From positions 9,991,501-10,055,500 of the forward strand of contig NZ_CP012670.1 in assembly GCF_004135735.1 (NCBI RefSeq): a stretch of 64,000 bases of DNA, written 5' to 3'. The stretch is from Sorangium cellulosum (GTDB lineage Bacteria; Myxococcota_A; Polyangia; Polyangiales; Polyangiaceae). The position numbers and the translations under genes are program-made. Below are positions 53,022 through 62,850 of the stretch, piece after piece. The stretch's first letter is position 1, and every line of letters starts with the position of its first letter. Under the pieces are notes generated by a model. It was given only the letters and a program-made list of their open reading frames with translations, searched no databases and had not been told where the DNA came from.

Positions 53022-54953
53022 ATGACCCTGTCCCCCCTCTGGAGGTCGCGCTGGGGGCTCGCCCTCGCGCTGCTCGCCGGCTGCGCCGGCTGCGAGGTGC
53101 GCCCGCCGCCCGCCCCGGTCGCGGCGGCGCCCGCGCGCGCCGCCGCGACGCCCCCGGCGGCGACTGCGCCCGCGAGCGCCGCGGCGGCGACTGCGCCCGC
53201 GAGCGCCGCGGCGGCGACTGCGCCCGCGAGCGCCGCGGCGGCGCCGCCTCCGGATCCGCCGCCCCCCGATCCGCCGATCGCGCTCGCCTCGGGCGGCGCG
53301 CGGGCCGTGCGCGGCGACGCCGGGCTCGTGACCTCGGTCGAGGCGCACGCGACGCGCGTCGGCGCCGACGTGCTGCGGGGCGGCGGCAACGCGATCGACG
53401 CCGCGGTCGCCGTCGCGTTCGCGCTGGCCGTGACCCACCCGAGCGCGGGCAACATCGGCGGCGGCGGCTTCATGATGGTCCGCCTCGCGAGCGGCGAGAC
53501 GCACGCGATCGACTTCCGCGAGACCGCGCCCGCGTCGGTGACCACCGAGTCCATCATGGCCATGGTGCGCGCGGGCGCCTACGGGTACGCGTCCGCCGGC
53601 GTCCCGGGCACGGTCGCCGGCCTCGCCCTGGCGAACGAGCGGTTCGGGACCCGGCCGCTCGCCGAGCTCATCGCCCCCGCGATCCGCCTCTCGCGCAAGG
53701 GGCACCGCCTCGGCGCGCGCCAGGCGCTGACGCTGCGCTGGGCGTGGCCCCGGCTGAGCGCCGACCGGGCCGCCCGCGCCATCTGGGCGCGCGGCAAGGC
53801 GCCCCGCGCCCAGGGCGACCTGGTGCGCCAGCTCGATCTCGCCCGCACCCTGGAGACGCTCGCCGCCGAGGGGCCGCGCGCGTTCTACGAGGGCTCGATC
53901 GCCAGGAAGATCGCGAGCGCGATGCGCGCGCACGGCGGTCACATCACCGAGCGCGACCTCGGCGCCTACCGGGCGAAGCTGCGCGCGCCGCTCCGGTTCT
54001 CGTACCGCGGCTTCACCGTCGACACGATGCCGCCCCCGTCGATGGGCGGCGTCGCGCTCGCCGAGATCATGCTCACGCTGGAGCGGGTGAAGGCGTTCGA
54101 GGCGCCCGCCGACTCCGGGCTGTCGCTGCACCTGTTCGTCGAGGCGGCGAAGCGAGCGTACGTCGACAGGCGCCTCGTGGGCGCCGATCCCGACTTCGCC
54201 CCGCCCGGGACGGCGCGGCTGCTCGAGCGCTTCCTCGACGGCAGCCAGCTCATGAGCCGCAGGCCGCCCATCGATCCGGAGCGCGCCACGCCGGCCGCCG
54301 ACCTCGCGCCCCCTCTGCTGGCCGCCGCGCCGGAGTCCCCGGAGACGACGCATTTTTCCGTGATCGACGCGCAGGGCAACGCCGTGTCGTGCACGACCAC
54401 CCAGTCGGCGAGCTTCGGCGCCAAGATCGTGATCCCCGGCACGGGCATGGTGCTCGGCAACGCGCTGGCCGCGTTCTCGGAGACCGGCATCAACGCGGTC
54501 GCGCCGGGCAAGCGCATGGCGAGCTCGATGTCGCCGACCCTCGTGAGCCGGGGCGGCAAGGTCGCGCTCCTCCTCGGATCGCCGGGAGGCGACACGATCC
54601 CGAACACCGTCGCCCAGGTCCTCCGCAACCTGGTCGATCACGGCATGACGATCGACGAGGCGGTCCGCCGGGCGCGCATCCATCACCAGGGGTTGCCGGA
54701 TCGGGTGCGCGTCGAGCGGCGGACGCCCCCGCCGAAGGCCGCGCTCGACGACCTCGCGCGGCGGGGGCACGTCGTCGCGCTCGATCCGATGCCGATCGGC
54801 GACGCGAACAACATCCTCGTCGATGAAGACGGCGTCGCGTGGGGGTACGCGGACACGCGCGAAGGGGGCACGGCGGAGGGCGTCGGCGCGCCCGGCGAGC
54901 AGCCCGGCGACCCGGCGCAGGCCGACGCCCCGAAGGCCGCGAGCGCGCGCTGA
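53022..54953 (+). CDS. ggt: Gamma-glutamyltransferase (lipoprotein)
   Basis: 643 aa from ATG (MTLSPLWRSRWG) with a lipobox ALLAGC. A low-complexity Pro/Ala linker (residues ~25-85) precedes the Ggt fold: NAIDAAVAVAFAL, PSAGNIGGGGFMM, IDFRETAP, then the autoprocessing/catalytic Thr in ESPETTHFSVIDAQGNA and the oxyanion region in MASSMSPTL and GSPGGDTIPNT. It cleaves and transfers the gamma-glutamyl group of glutathione and related peptides outside the cytoplasm. An earlier in-frame ATG at 52920 would bury the signal peptide and is less likely. Confidence 0.95.
   Translation: MTLSPLWRSRWGLALALLAGCAGCEVRPPPAPVAAAPARAAATPPAATAPASAAAATAPASAAAATAPASAAAAPPPDPPPPDPPIALASGGARAVRGDAGLVTSVEAHATRVGADVLRGGGNAIDAAVAVAFALAVTHPSAGNIGGGGFMMVRLASGETHAIDFRETAPASVTTESIMAMVRAGAYGYASAGVPGTVAGLALANERFGTRPLAELIAPAIRLSRKGHRLGARQALTLRWAWPRLSADRAARAIWARGKAPRAQGDLVRQLDLARTLETLAAEGPRAFYEGSIARKIASAMRAHGGHITERDLGAYRAKLRAPLRFSYRGFTVDTMPPPSMGGVALAEIMLTLERVKAFEAPADSGLSLHLFVEAAKRAYVDRRLVGADPDFAPPGTARLLERFLDGSQLMSRRPPIDPERATPAADLAPPLLAAAPESPETTHFSVIDAQGNAVSCTTTQSASFGAKIVIPGTGMVLGNALAAFSETGINAVAPGKRMASSMSPTLVSRGGKVALLLGSPGGDTIPNTVAQVLRNLVDHGMTIDEAVRRARIHHQGLPDRVRVERRTPPPKAALDDLARRGHVVALDPMPIGDANNILVDEDGVAWGYADTREGGTAEGVGAPGEQPGDPAQADAPKAASAR
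53160..53240 (+). repeat. 27-bp tandem repeat in the ggt linker (3 units)
   Basis: Three exact 27-bp units encode ATAPASAAA in the linker between the lipid anchor and the enzyme domain. It is a slippage-prone spacer, comparable with the linker repeat in the PKS gene. Confidence 0.9.
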
Positions 54954-55000
54954 CGCGAGCGCGGCCAGCCAGGTGACGCGAGCGCGCTGACGCGAGCGCG
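54951..55000. repeat. 13-bp direct repeats starting at the ggt stop
   Basis: TGACGCGAGCGCG occurs at 54951, 54974 and 54988. The first copy contains the ggt TGA stop. The repeats fill most of the 56-bp gap between the convergent ggt and universal stress protein genes. Confidence 0.85.
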
Positions 55001-55009
55001 CCGGCGGCG

Positions 55010-55750
55010 TCAGCGCAGCCGCGGGTCGTACTCGCTCGCGTCGGCGTCGTCGTCCTCCTTGGGGCGCACGACCACGACCGGGCACGGCGCGTTGCGGGCG
55101 ATCCGATCGGCGGTCGAGCCGCCGAGGAGCCGCTGCAGCCGCGATTGCGGGTGCGTGGCGACGACGACGAGATCGGCGCTGAGCTCGCGGGCGAGCTCGA
55201 CGATGGCCTTGTCGGGGCGGCCCGTGCGGAAGTGCATCGCCATGAGGCGCGGCTGGCCGTCCGCGCAGCGGTGCTGGAGCACCCGGAGCGCGGGCGGCGA
55301 CGAGGCCCCGGGCGTGGTCACGTCGCGCACGGCCGGGGCCACCTGCCGCGGGCCGACGACCACGGCGTGGATCTCCGTCTCGCCCCGGATCGCCGCGAGG
55401 TCGAAGGCGAACCGCCAGGCCCGCCCGCCAGGCTCGGACAGGTCCATCGCGACCACCACGATGTACGGCTTGAGCCGCCGGCTGCTGCGCGCGCTCGTGG
55501 GCGCCGGCTCGCTGCCGGGCACGGGCTGGCTCACGGGGGCCGGCCGGCTCACGGGGACCGGCCGGCTCACGGGCGCTGGCCGGTTCACGGGCGCTGGCCG
55601 GTTCACGGGTGCCGGCTGGCTCACGGGCGCCGGCTGGCTCGCGGACGCTGGCTGGCTCATGGGGACGGCCGCGCCGTCCGCGGGGTGCGGCGAACGAGGG
55701 AGGCCCCCGCCGGGGTCGGCGCGCCCCGGCGCCGTTGCTTGGGTCGGCAT
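55010..55750 (-). CDS. Universal stress protein (UspA family) with repetitive N-terminus
   Basis: 246 aa from ATG (MPTQATAPGRADPGG). Residues ~30-85 are hexapeptide repeats of the type QPAPVS/RPAPVN. The Usp fold follows: YIVVVAMDLSEPGGRAWRFA, EIHAVVVGP, MAMHFRTGRPDKAIVELA, DLVVVATHPQSRLQRLLGGSTADRIARNAPCPVVVVRP. The C-terminal GGSTADRI..APCPVVVV segment is the nucleotide-binding end of ATP-type Usp, although the first Gly of that motif is replaced (ATHPQ). A shorter start (MSQPAS, 55660) is possible. Confidence 0.88.
   Translation of the reverse strand: MPTQATAPGRADPGGGLPRSPHPADGAAVPMSQPASASQPAPVSQPAPVNRPAPVNRPAPVSRPVPVSRPAPVSQPVPGSEPAPTSARSSRRLKPYIVVVAMDLSEPGGRAWRFAFDLAAIRGETEIHAVVVGPRQVAPAVRDVTTPGASSPPALRVLQHRCADGQPRLMAMHFRTGRPDKAIVELARELSADLVVVATHPQSRLQRLLGGSTADRIARNAPCPVVVVRPKEDDDADASEYDPRLR
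55512..55660 (-). repeat. 18-bp coding repeat in universal stress protein gene
   Basis: About eight imperfect 18-bp units encode PAPV(S/N)(Q/R) hexapeptides in the N-terminal extension of the Usp protein. Codon-level similarity between units points to recent tandem expansion. Confidence 0.8.
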
Positions 55751-55904
55751 CGCGCGCGAACCTTTGGCGCGAGCCGCACGCCCGCAAGCCGCCTCGCGCG
55801 GCGCGCGGGTGCGCCGCGCGCGCAGGGACCGAGCGGGCCGGCCCGGGCAAGTCCGGACCACTCCATCCTTGACGCACCCTCCAGACCTCCGCAGCGTCCC
55901 GCCC

Positions 55905-57203
<1,299 letters not shown>

Positions 57204-57218
57204 CCCGCGGCGTTGGGG

Positions 57219-57326
57219 GGTGGTCACGTTTGGGGTGCTCACCTCCGGGGCTTGCGTTCCGGCGGGCCCCTTTTGTGGCCCGCCTGCACTCCAGCCCCTC
57301 CGGTGAGCACCCCAAACGTGACCACC
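57219..57326. repeat. Long intergenic palindrome, family copy 2
   Basis: A 108-bp inverted repeat: perfect 25-bp outer arms (57219-57243 and 57302-57326, beginning GGTGGTCACGTTTGGGG), then an imperfect inner stem and an apical stem (GGCGGGCC/GGCCCGCC). The inner core resembles the copies at 45577 and 62593, while the outer arms are unrelated. It occupies the gap between purB and the DUF885 gene, both on the + strand. Confidence 0.9.
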
Positions 57327-57374
57327 ACCCGGCGTTGACCGGCCCGGGGCGGTTTGACAGGCTCCAGCCCCGCC

Positions 57375-59174
57375 ATGGCCGCACCCCACGAATCGGCTGT
57401 CCGCCGCGCGCCGTCGCGTCGCCTCGCACCGCTCGCCGCGCTCGCCGCGCTGGCCGGGCTCGCCGCCTGTGGCGGGGGCTCGCCACCGTCGCCCCGGTCC
57501 GCCGGCGCGGCCTCTCCGCCCTCGACGCCACCGGCTCCGTCGCCCCCCGCGGCGGCGCGGCCGGAGGCCCCGGGGGCGCCGTTCGCCGCGCTGCGCGACC
57601 GGATCCTCGCCGAGTGGACCCGGGACAAGCCGGCGTTCGCGCGCTCGCGCGGGCTGCACGAGCACGACGGCCGCGTCGGCGACTACGCCGCCGCGGCGAT
57701 CGAGCGGCGGCTCGCGCGCCTCGAGCGCGACCGCGCGGCCCTCGCGGCCGTCGACGTCGCGGCGCTCTCGCCGGACGAGGCGCTCGACCGGGCGCTCCTG
57801 CTCCAGCAGATCGATCTCGATCTCTGGAGCGGCAGGGACGCCGAGGAGTGGCGCAGGCAGCCGCAGTTCTACAGCGAGCTGTTCGGCGTGAACGACTACC
57901 TCGATCGGGCGTACGCGCCGCTCCCGGAGCGCGCGAGGCGCCTGCTCGCGCACGAGAAGGCGGCCCTGGCCCAGGTGCCGCGCGTCCGCGAGAACCTCGT
58001 GAGCCCGATGCCGAGGCCGGTGGTCGAGGTCGCCGCGAAGATCTACCGGGGCTACGCCGAGTACCTGCGCGGCGACGTCGTGAAGCTGCTCCAAGGGGTG
58101 GGCGACGCCGCGTTCCAGGCCGACTTCAGCAAGACGAACGCCGCGCTCGCCGACGCCGCGGAGGCGCTCGCCGAGCACCTGACCCGGGTCGAGCTGCCGA
58201 AGGGCGACGCGAGCCACGTGCTCGGGGAGGCGCGCTACCGGAAGCTCCTGCTCGCGCAGGAGGGCCTGTCGATCCCGCTCGCCGAGCTCAAGCGGATGGG
58301 CGAGGAGGATCTCGCGGCGAACAAGGCGGCCTACCAGGCGCTCGCCGCGAAGGTGAAGCCCACGCGGCCGAAGGCGGAGGCGCTCCTCGCCGAGGCGACG
58401 CGCGTGATGGAGGCGTCGCGCAGGTTCGTCATCGACAAGGGGCTCGTGAGCCTCCCGTCCGACGAGCGGGCGATCGTGAAGGAGACGCCGCCCTACATGC
58501 GCTGGAACGCCGCCTTCCTCGACGCGCCGGGGCCGTTCGAGCGGGAGGGGCTCGAGGCGTTCTACTACATCACGAAGCCCGATCCGTCGTGGCCCCGCAA
58601 GGAGCAGGAGGAGTACGTGATGACGCGGGGGACGCTGGTCTCGACGACCGTGCACGAGGTCTACCCGGGGCACTTCGTGCAGGGCCTGTGGGAGGACCGC
58701 GCGCCGACGGTCGCGCAGAAGCTGTTCGGGAGCTACTCGTTCGTCGAGGGCTGGGCCCACTACGCCGAGCAGATGATGATCGAGCAGGGGTTCGGCGAGG
58801 ACGACCCGGAGAGCCGGCTCGGCCAGCTCGCGGACGCGCTGCTGCGCAACTGCCGGGTGGTCGTGTCGCTCGGGGTGCACGTCGAGGGCATGAGCCTCGA
58901 GGAGGCCGAGCGCCGCTTCGTCGAGGACTGCTTCCAGGACCGCGCGACGGCGCGGGAGCAGGCGGTGCGCGCGACGTTCGACCCGGGGTACTTCGCCTAC
59001 ACGCTCGGCAAGCTCCAGATCCTGAAGCTCCGCGACGAGGCGAAGGCGACCCTGGGCGCGGCGTTCTCGCTGCGCCGCTTCCACGACGCGCTCCTGTCGC
59101 ACGGCTCGCCGCCCGTGCCGCTCCTCCGCGAGCGCGTCCTCGCCGAGCTCAAGGCGCCGGCGCAGCAGCCCTAG
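57375..59174 (+). CDS. DUF885 family lipoprotein, probable metallopeptidase
   Basis: 599 aa from ATG (MAAPHESAVRRAP). Lipobox LAGLAAC and a Pro/Ser/Ala linker precede the DUF885 domain. The metal site is TTVHEVYPGHFVQG (HExxxGH) with a downstream Glu in FVEGWAHYAEQMM. Also typical are EALDRALLLQQIDLDL near the start and GYFAYTLGKLQILKLRDEAK near the end. The family resembles zinc carboxypeptidases, but physiological substrates are poorly known. It would act outside the inner membrane. Confidence 0.9.
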   Translation: MAAPHESAVRRAPSRRLAPLAALAALAGLAACGGGSPPSPRSAGAASPPSTPPAPSPPAAARPEAPGAPFAALRDRILAEWTRDKPAFARSRGLHEHDGRVGDYAAAAIERRLARLERDRAALAAVDVAALSPDEALDRALLLQQIDLDLWSGRDAEEWRRQPQFYSELFGVNDYLDRAYAPLPERARRLLAHEKAALAQVPRVRENLVSPMPRPVVEVAAKIYRGYAEYLRGDVVKLLQGVGDAAFQADFSKTNAALADAAEALAEHLTRVELPKGDASHVLGEARYRKLLLAQEGLSIPLAELKRMGEEDLAANKAAYQALAAKVKPTRPKAEALLAEATRVMEASRRFVIDKGLVSLPSDERAIVKETPPYMRWNAAFLDAPGPFEREGLEAFYYITKPDPSWPRKEQEEYVMTRGTLVSTTVHEVYPGHFVQGLWEDRAPTVAQKLFGSYSFVEGWAHYAEQMMIEQGFGEDDPESRLGQLADALLRNCRVVVSLGVHVEGMSLEEAERRFVEDCFQDRATAREQAVRATFDPGYFAYTLGKLQILKLRDEAKATLGAAFSLRRFHDALLSHGSPPVPLLRERVLAELKAPAQQP

Positions 59175-59245
59175 CGCACCCCCTTGGTCGCGCAGAGCGC
59201 CCCGCGCGCCGCCGGGTGGCTGAGGCCGCGCGGCGCGCCCGCGGC

Positions 59246-60121
59246 TCACGCCCAGCGCGTCGGCCGCCTCTTCAGCGTGCGCACGTCCATCGCGTCGCAC
59301 CACGCCTCGAAGCGGGCGCGCGGCACGCCCCGGAAGCGCAGGTCGTCGAGGCGCTCCGCGAGCGGCACGTCGGTCCGGAGCGTCGCCAGCCTCCGGTAGA
59401 GCAGCGCCGCCTCCCGCTCCTCGTTCAGCACGCGCGCGATCCGGTCCGCGCCGCGCACCGCCACCGTCCACGCCGCCGGATCGCTCGGGATCCGCTCGAT
59501 GTGTCCGTAGGCGCCGAGGAGCGCCGCCGCCGTCCGCTCGCCGATGCCCGCGAGCCCCGGGATGCCGTCCGCGTCGTCCCCCGTGAGCGCGAGGAAGTCC
59601 GGGATGCTCGCCGGGCCCACGCCGCGCGCGGCGCGCAGCGCCGCCTCGTCGATGACGCGCTCCTTCCGGCGGTCGACCTGCACGACCCGCTCGCCCGAGA
59701 GGCACTGCCCGAAGTCCTTGTCCGGGCTGAGGATCCGCACCTGCTCCACCTCGCCCGAGTGCCGCGCCGCCGCCGTCGCGAGCGCGTCGTCCGCCTCGAA
59801 GTCGGCCATCGTCCAGACGACGACGCCGAGCGCGCGCACCGCCTCCTCGACCGGATCGAGCTGCGCGCGCAGCGCCGGATCCATGCCCTCGTCGCTCTTG
59901 TAGCCGGCGAACAGGTCGTTCCTGAACGAGCGGATCGGGTTGTCGAAGGCGACGGCGAGGTGCGTGACCTCCTCGTCCGGGTGGTGCAGGAGCGCGAGGA
60001 GCGAGGCGACGACCCCCACCGTCGCCTTCGCGTCCCAGCCGCCCGGCGCGCGGTGATCCGGCCGCTTGGAGTAGTGGGCGCGGAACAGCTCGTAGGTGCC
60101 GTCGATGAGGTGCAGCCGCAT
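59246..60121 (-). CDS. 5'-3' exonuclease (PolA N-terminal / FEN-like)
   Basis: 291 aa from ATG (MRLHLIDGTYELFRAHY). Acidic metal-binding residues: HLIDGTYELF, VAFDNPIRSFRNDL, DFEADDALATAA and ILSPDKDFGQCL, followed by LTGDDADGIPGLAGIGERTAAALL, the helix-hairpin-helix part. It is a stand-alone homologue of the 5' nuclease domain of DNA polymerase I, for flap or RNA-primer removal. The LarA-family gene precedes it by 30 bp on the same strand. Confidence 0.93.
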   Translation of the reverse strand: MRLHLIDGTYELFRAHYSKRPDHRAPGGWDAKATVGVVASLLALLHHPDEEVTHLAVAFDNPIRSFRNDLFAGYKSDEGMDPALRAQLDPVEEAVRALGVVVWTMADFEADDALATAAARHSGEVEQVRILSPDKDFGQCLSGERVVQVDRRKERVIDEAALRAARGVGPASIPDFLALTGDDADGIPGLAGIGERTAAALLGAYGHIERIPSDPAAWTVAVRGADRIARVLNEEREAALLYRRLATLRTDVPLAERLDDLRFRGVPRARFEAWCDAMDVRTLKRRPTRWA

Positions 60122-60151
60122 GCTGGCTCGTACAGCGGGGGGGCCCGCCCG

Positions 60152-61732
60152 CTACGCCGTCATGTCGGCCATCAGGATCGGCGGCGCGTGCAGGGCCATG
60201 ATCTCCGGCGTGGGCGGGGCCGACTGCTTCGCCATCCGGAGCGCCTCGTCCATCGTGCGCGCCGTCTCCCAGCCGAGCAGCCGCGGGATGTACTCGTTGT
60301 CGGCGCCGACCACGATCATCCGGCCGATGTGCTGCCGGCCCGCCTCGCCCCAGTACCACATGAAGAACGGGTGGGTCGGGTGGTACGCGTGGCCGAAGCG
60401 GTACATCTCGATGTAGGCCGGGTTCTCGGAGAACTTCTTCTCGTACCGCTTGTGCAGCTCCATCGCGTCGCGCGTCTCCGGCAAGAGCCGGTGGACGAAC
60501 TCGATGTACGGGGCGTGGTGCTCGTTGTCGAACAGGTCGGTGCAGGGGTGGAGGATGATCATCGTCCCCCCCTTCTTGAGCATCGGCGCGCCCCGGTAGA
60601 GGTTGAACAGGTAGCCGTTCGCCATCACCTGGACGAGCAGCGGGTTCAAAAACGAGTTCACGTTGTACGGGCTGATGTACGGGATGCCCGTGATCAGGAT
60701 GTCGGCCTGGCCCGAGACGGGGACGAGGTACTGATCGAAGCTGCGCTTCAGCGTGTGCTCGTGGGTGGCCTCGGTCTCGCCGGCGAACACCCCGGTCACG
60801 CCGTAGGGCGACGGGACGCGCTGGAAGATCGCCTGGCGCGCCGGCTGCGGCACCTTGGAGAGCGTGAACCGGAGGGCGCGGAGCGCGCTCCGCTCGCCCG
60901 GGCTCAGGTCGTCCTCGTTCTTGCCGAGGAACTCGAGCGGGCGATCGAACATGCGGTTGTTGATCGTCGTCTCGATGTTGAAGACGTTGAGCTTCTTGTT
61001 GACCAGCCGACCCATGCGCTCGACGCTCGTGTGCAGCGCGGAGCTCTTCGGGTCCATGTACGAGTAGCAGTCGCGCATCACCCGCGGCGTGTGGTGCGCG
61101 CGCAGGCTCCGGTACCCGCACAGGCCGACGGTGACGGACTTGTGCCCGCCGTCCATCGGGACCAGGTTCAGGTTCACGTAGATCACGAGGTCGCTCTCGA
61201 CCGCGCGCTTGTTCAGCTCGACCTCCTCGCCGACGTCGGTCGTGCCGATGTGCTTCATGTTGGCGAGGTTCTCGGCGTCGTGGTTGTAGAGCCTCTTCGG
61301 CCAGTAGGCGTTGAAGATCCTGTCGCCCACGATGTGGCGGACCTCCCAGTCCTTCATCCGCCGGTGGACGCTCGTCGCGATGATGATCTCGACGTCGTCG
61401 ACGCCGTGGTCGGCGAGCAGGTCGAGCACGATGGTGAGGACGCGCTCGCGGATGTCGGGGCGCCGCATCGGCGGCAGCGGCAGCGAGATGTCGTCCACCG
61501 CGATCGTGACCTTCATCCCCGGGCGGAGCTTCGCGTAGAGCGGCTCCGAGTTGTACGGGTGGTTGATCGCGTAGCGGATCGCGGCGTCGACGTCCTTGAG
61601 CGGCTCGAGGGGCGGCTTCGGGTAGATCACCCGGGTCCCGGTGGGCAGGTCGACCTCGACCAGCTGGTCGCCTGAGAACAGCACCCGCGGGGCGCTGCGG
61701 CTGTCTAGCGTGACGACGCAAGGATGGCTCAT
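60152..61732 (-). CDS. LarA-family protein (lactate racemase N-terminal / DUF2088-like)
   Basis: 526 aa from ATG (MSHPCVVTLDSRSAP). The region LRPGMKVTIAVDDISLPLPPM followed by VDDVEIIIATSVHRRM corresponds to the LarA N-terminal domain with its VxxDxxRP-like loop (here VAVDDISLPLP). Histidines occur in SVHRR and LRAHHTP. LarA enzymes use a nickel-pincer cofactor made by LarB, LarC and LarE, none of which are nearby, so function is open. Long C-terminal half (ILITGIPYISPYNVNSF) is well defined. It likely shares a transcript with the exonuclease gene. Confidence 0.8.
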   Translation of the reverse strand: MSHPCVVTLDSRSAPRVLFSGDQLVEVDLPTGTRVIYPKPPLEPLKDVDAAIRYAINHPYNSEPLYAKLRPGMKVTIAVDDISLPLPPMRRPDIRERVLTIVLDLLADHGVDDVEIIIATSVHRRMKDWEVRHIVGDRIFNAYWPKRLYNHDAENLANMKHIGTTDVGEEVELNKRAVESDLVIYVNLNLVPMDGGHKSVTVGLCGYRSLRAHHTPRVMRDCYSYMDPKSSALHTSVERMGRLVNKKLNVFNIETTINNRMFDRPLEFLGKNEDDLSPGERSALRALRFTLSKVPQPARQAIFQRVPSPYGVTGVFAGETEATHEHTLKRSFDQYLVPVSGQADILITGIPYISPYNVNSFLNPLLVQVMANGYLFNLYRGAPMLKKGGTMIILHPCTDLFDNEHHAPYIEFVHRLLPETRDAMELHKRYEKKFSENPAYIEMYRFGHAYHPTHPFFMWYWGEAGRQHIGRMIVVGADNEYIPRLLGWETARTMDEALRMAKQSAPPTPEIMALHAPPILMADMTA

Positions 61733-61807
61733 GGGGCTTTCAGAGCAGGTGGTGCGAGGTGTTGGGCTGTGATGGGCTTGGCGCCGCCATTCCGCGAGAG
61801 GCCGGGG

Positions 61808-62470
61808 TCAGGCGGCGAGATCGAGGATCGGCCAGTGGTAGGCCTGCGCGAGCAGCTTGAGCTTGCGATCGGGGTTCACCGCGGCCGGGTAGCCGACGAC
61901 CGAGAGCATCGGCACGTCCGAGTAGCTGTCCGAGTAGGCGAAGCACGCGTCGAGGTCGTGGCCGTGCGCGTGGGCGTGCTCGCGGATGAGGCGCGCCTTC
62001 TCGGGGCCGGCCACCACCGGGCGCAGGAGCTTGCCGGTCGCGAAGCCGTCCTTCACCTCGAGGCGGTTCGCGATGATGCCCGTCGCGCCGAGGTGCTCGG
62101 CGAGCCGCTGCATGAGGAAATCCAGCGCGCCGGAGATGAGGATGACGTCGTGCCCCTTGTCGAGGCTGCACTTCACGAGGTCGCGCGCCTTGGCGTAGAT
62201 CGCCGGGCGGAGCACCTTCGCGAACGCCTCCTCGGCGAGCGCCATGAGGCGGTCCTCCGACACGCCCTCGAACGAGCTGAAGAGCAGCTCGTTGAAGAGG
62301 CGCCGATCCTGCAGCTCCGCCATCGCCATCCACGGCGCCTTGACGAGGGCGCGGCCGAGCTTCGCGAGGCTGTGCATCGGCGTCGGCTGGTTCAGCATGT
62401 AGAACACCGTCGGGTGCACGAGGTTGGTCGTGACCAGGGTGCCGTCTACGTCGAAGTAGCTCGCCGGCAT
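61808..62470 (-). CDS. HAD-superfamily phosphatase (SerB/IB-like)
   Basis: 220 aa from the ATG encoding MPASYFDVDGTLVTTN. Motif I is FDVDGTL, motif II is VILISGALDF, and the Lys and Asp motifs are in GPEKARLIRE and CFAYSDSYSDVPML. This is the HAD-IB group of phosphoserine-phosphatase-like hydrolases. An in-frame ATG seven codons upstream is possible. Both ATGs lie inside a perfect hairpin (62467-62493) that could also hide the AGGGAG ribosome site, so translation may be controlled by structure. Confidence 0.9.
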   Translation of the reverse strand: MPASYFDVDGTLVTTNLVHPTVFYMLNQPTPMHSLAKLGRALVKAPWMAMAELQDRRLFNELLFSSFEGVSEDRLMALAEEAFAKVLRPAIYAKARDLVKCSLDKGHDVILISGALDFLMQRLAEHLGATGIIANRLEVKDGFATGKLLRPVVAGPEKARLIREHAHAHGHDLDACFAYSDSYSDVPMLSVVGYPAAVNPDRKLKLLAQAYHWPILDLAA

Positions 62471-62493
62471 GCAGGGCAAATCTCCCTGCATGC
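62467..62493 (-). promoter_or_regulatory. Hairpin over the HAD gene start and ribosome site
   Basis: GCATGCAGGG, a 7-nt loop, CCCTGCATGC: a perfect 10-bp stem. On the mRNA strand both candidate ATG codons are in the stem and AGGGAGA is split between stem and loop. It could block initiation until melted or bound. Confidence 0.6.
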
Positions 62494-62592
62494 CCGTCGA
62501 GTCAAGATCGAGCTGACGCGAACCGGGATACGCAGGCGGCTGGTGGGGCGCCACGCAGCGCGTCGTGGGGCGCGTCGTGACGCGCCTCGCTG

Positions 62593-62710
62593 GCGGGGGG
62601 AGGGGCCCCTGGGGTGCTCTCCTCCGGGGCTTGCGTTCCGGCGAGCCCCTGTCGTGGCTCGCCTGCACTCCAGCCCCTCCGGAGAGCACCCCAGGGGCCC
62701 CTCCCCCCGC
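62593..62710. repeat. Long intergenic palindrome, family copy 3
   Basis: A 118-bp inverted repeat with perfect 30-bp outer arms (62593-62622 and 62681-62710), then the same inner core as copy 2 (GGGGCTTGCGTTCCGGCG and CGCCTGCACTCCAGCCCC). The apical stem reads GGCGAGCC/GGCTCGCC, a compensated change relative to copy 2. It lies in the 371-bp gap between the reductase and HAD genes, which otherwise contains only a small duplication. Confidence 0.9.
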
Positions 62711-62742
62711 TGCCGACCGCCCAGGCGGCAAGGAGGGCCGCG

Positions 62743-62850
62743 TAGGCCGCTCCGGAGAAGCACCCCCAGGGGCTCAGCGGGTGAGCGTTCAGGCGGGGGC
62801 GCGCATAGGCCGCTCCGGAGAGCAGGGGCCCCAGCGGGCGCTCAGGCGGA
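62743..62850. repeat. 63-bp imperfect duplication at the reductase 3' end
   Basis: TAGGCCGCTCCGGAGA at 62743 recurs at 62806, and both copies end in GCG(T/C)TCAGGCGG. The second copy contains the stop codon of the reductase gene (complement of TCA at 62842), so the gene's end and adjoining DNA are duplicated downstream of it. Confidence 0.7.
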
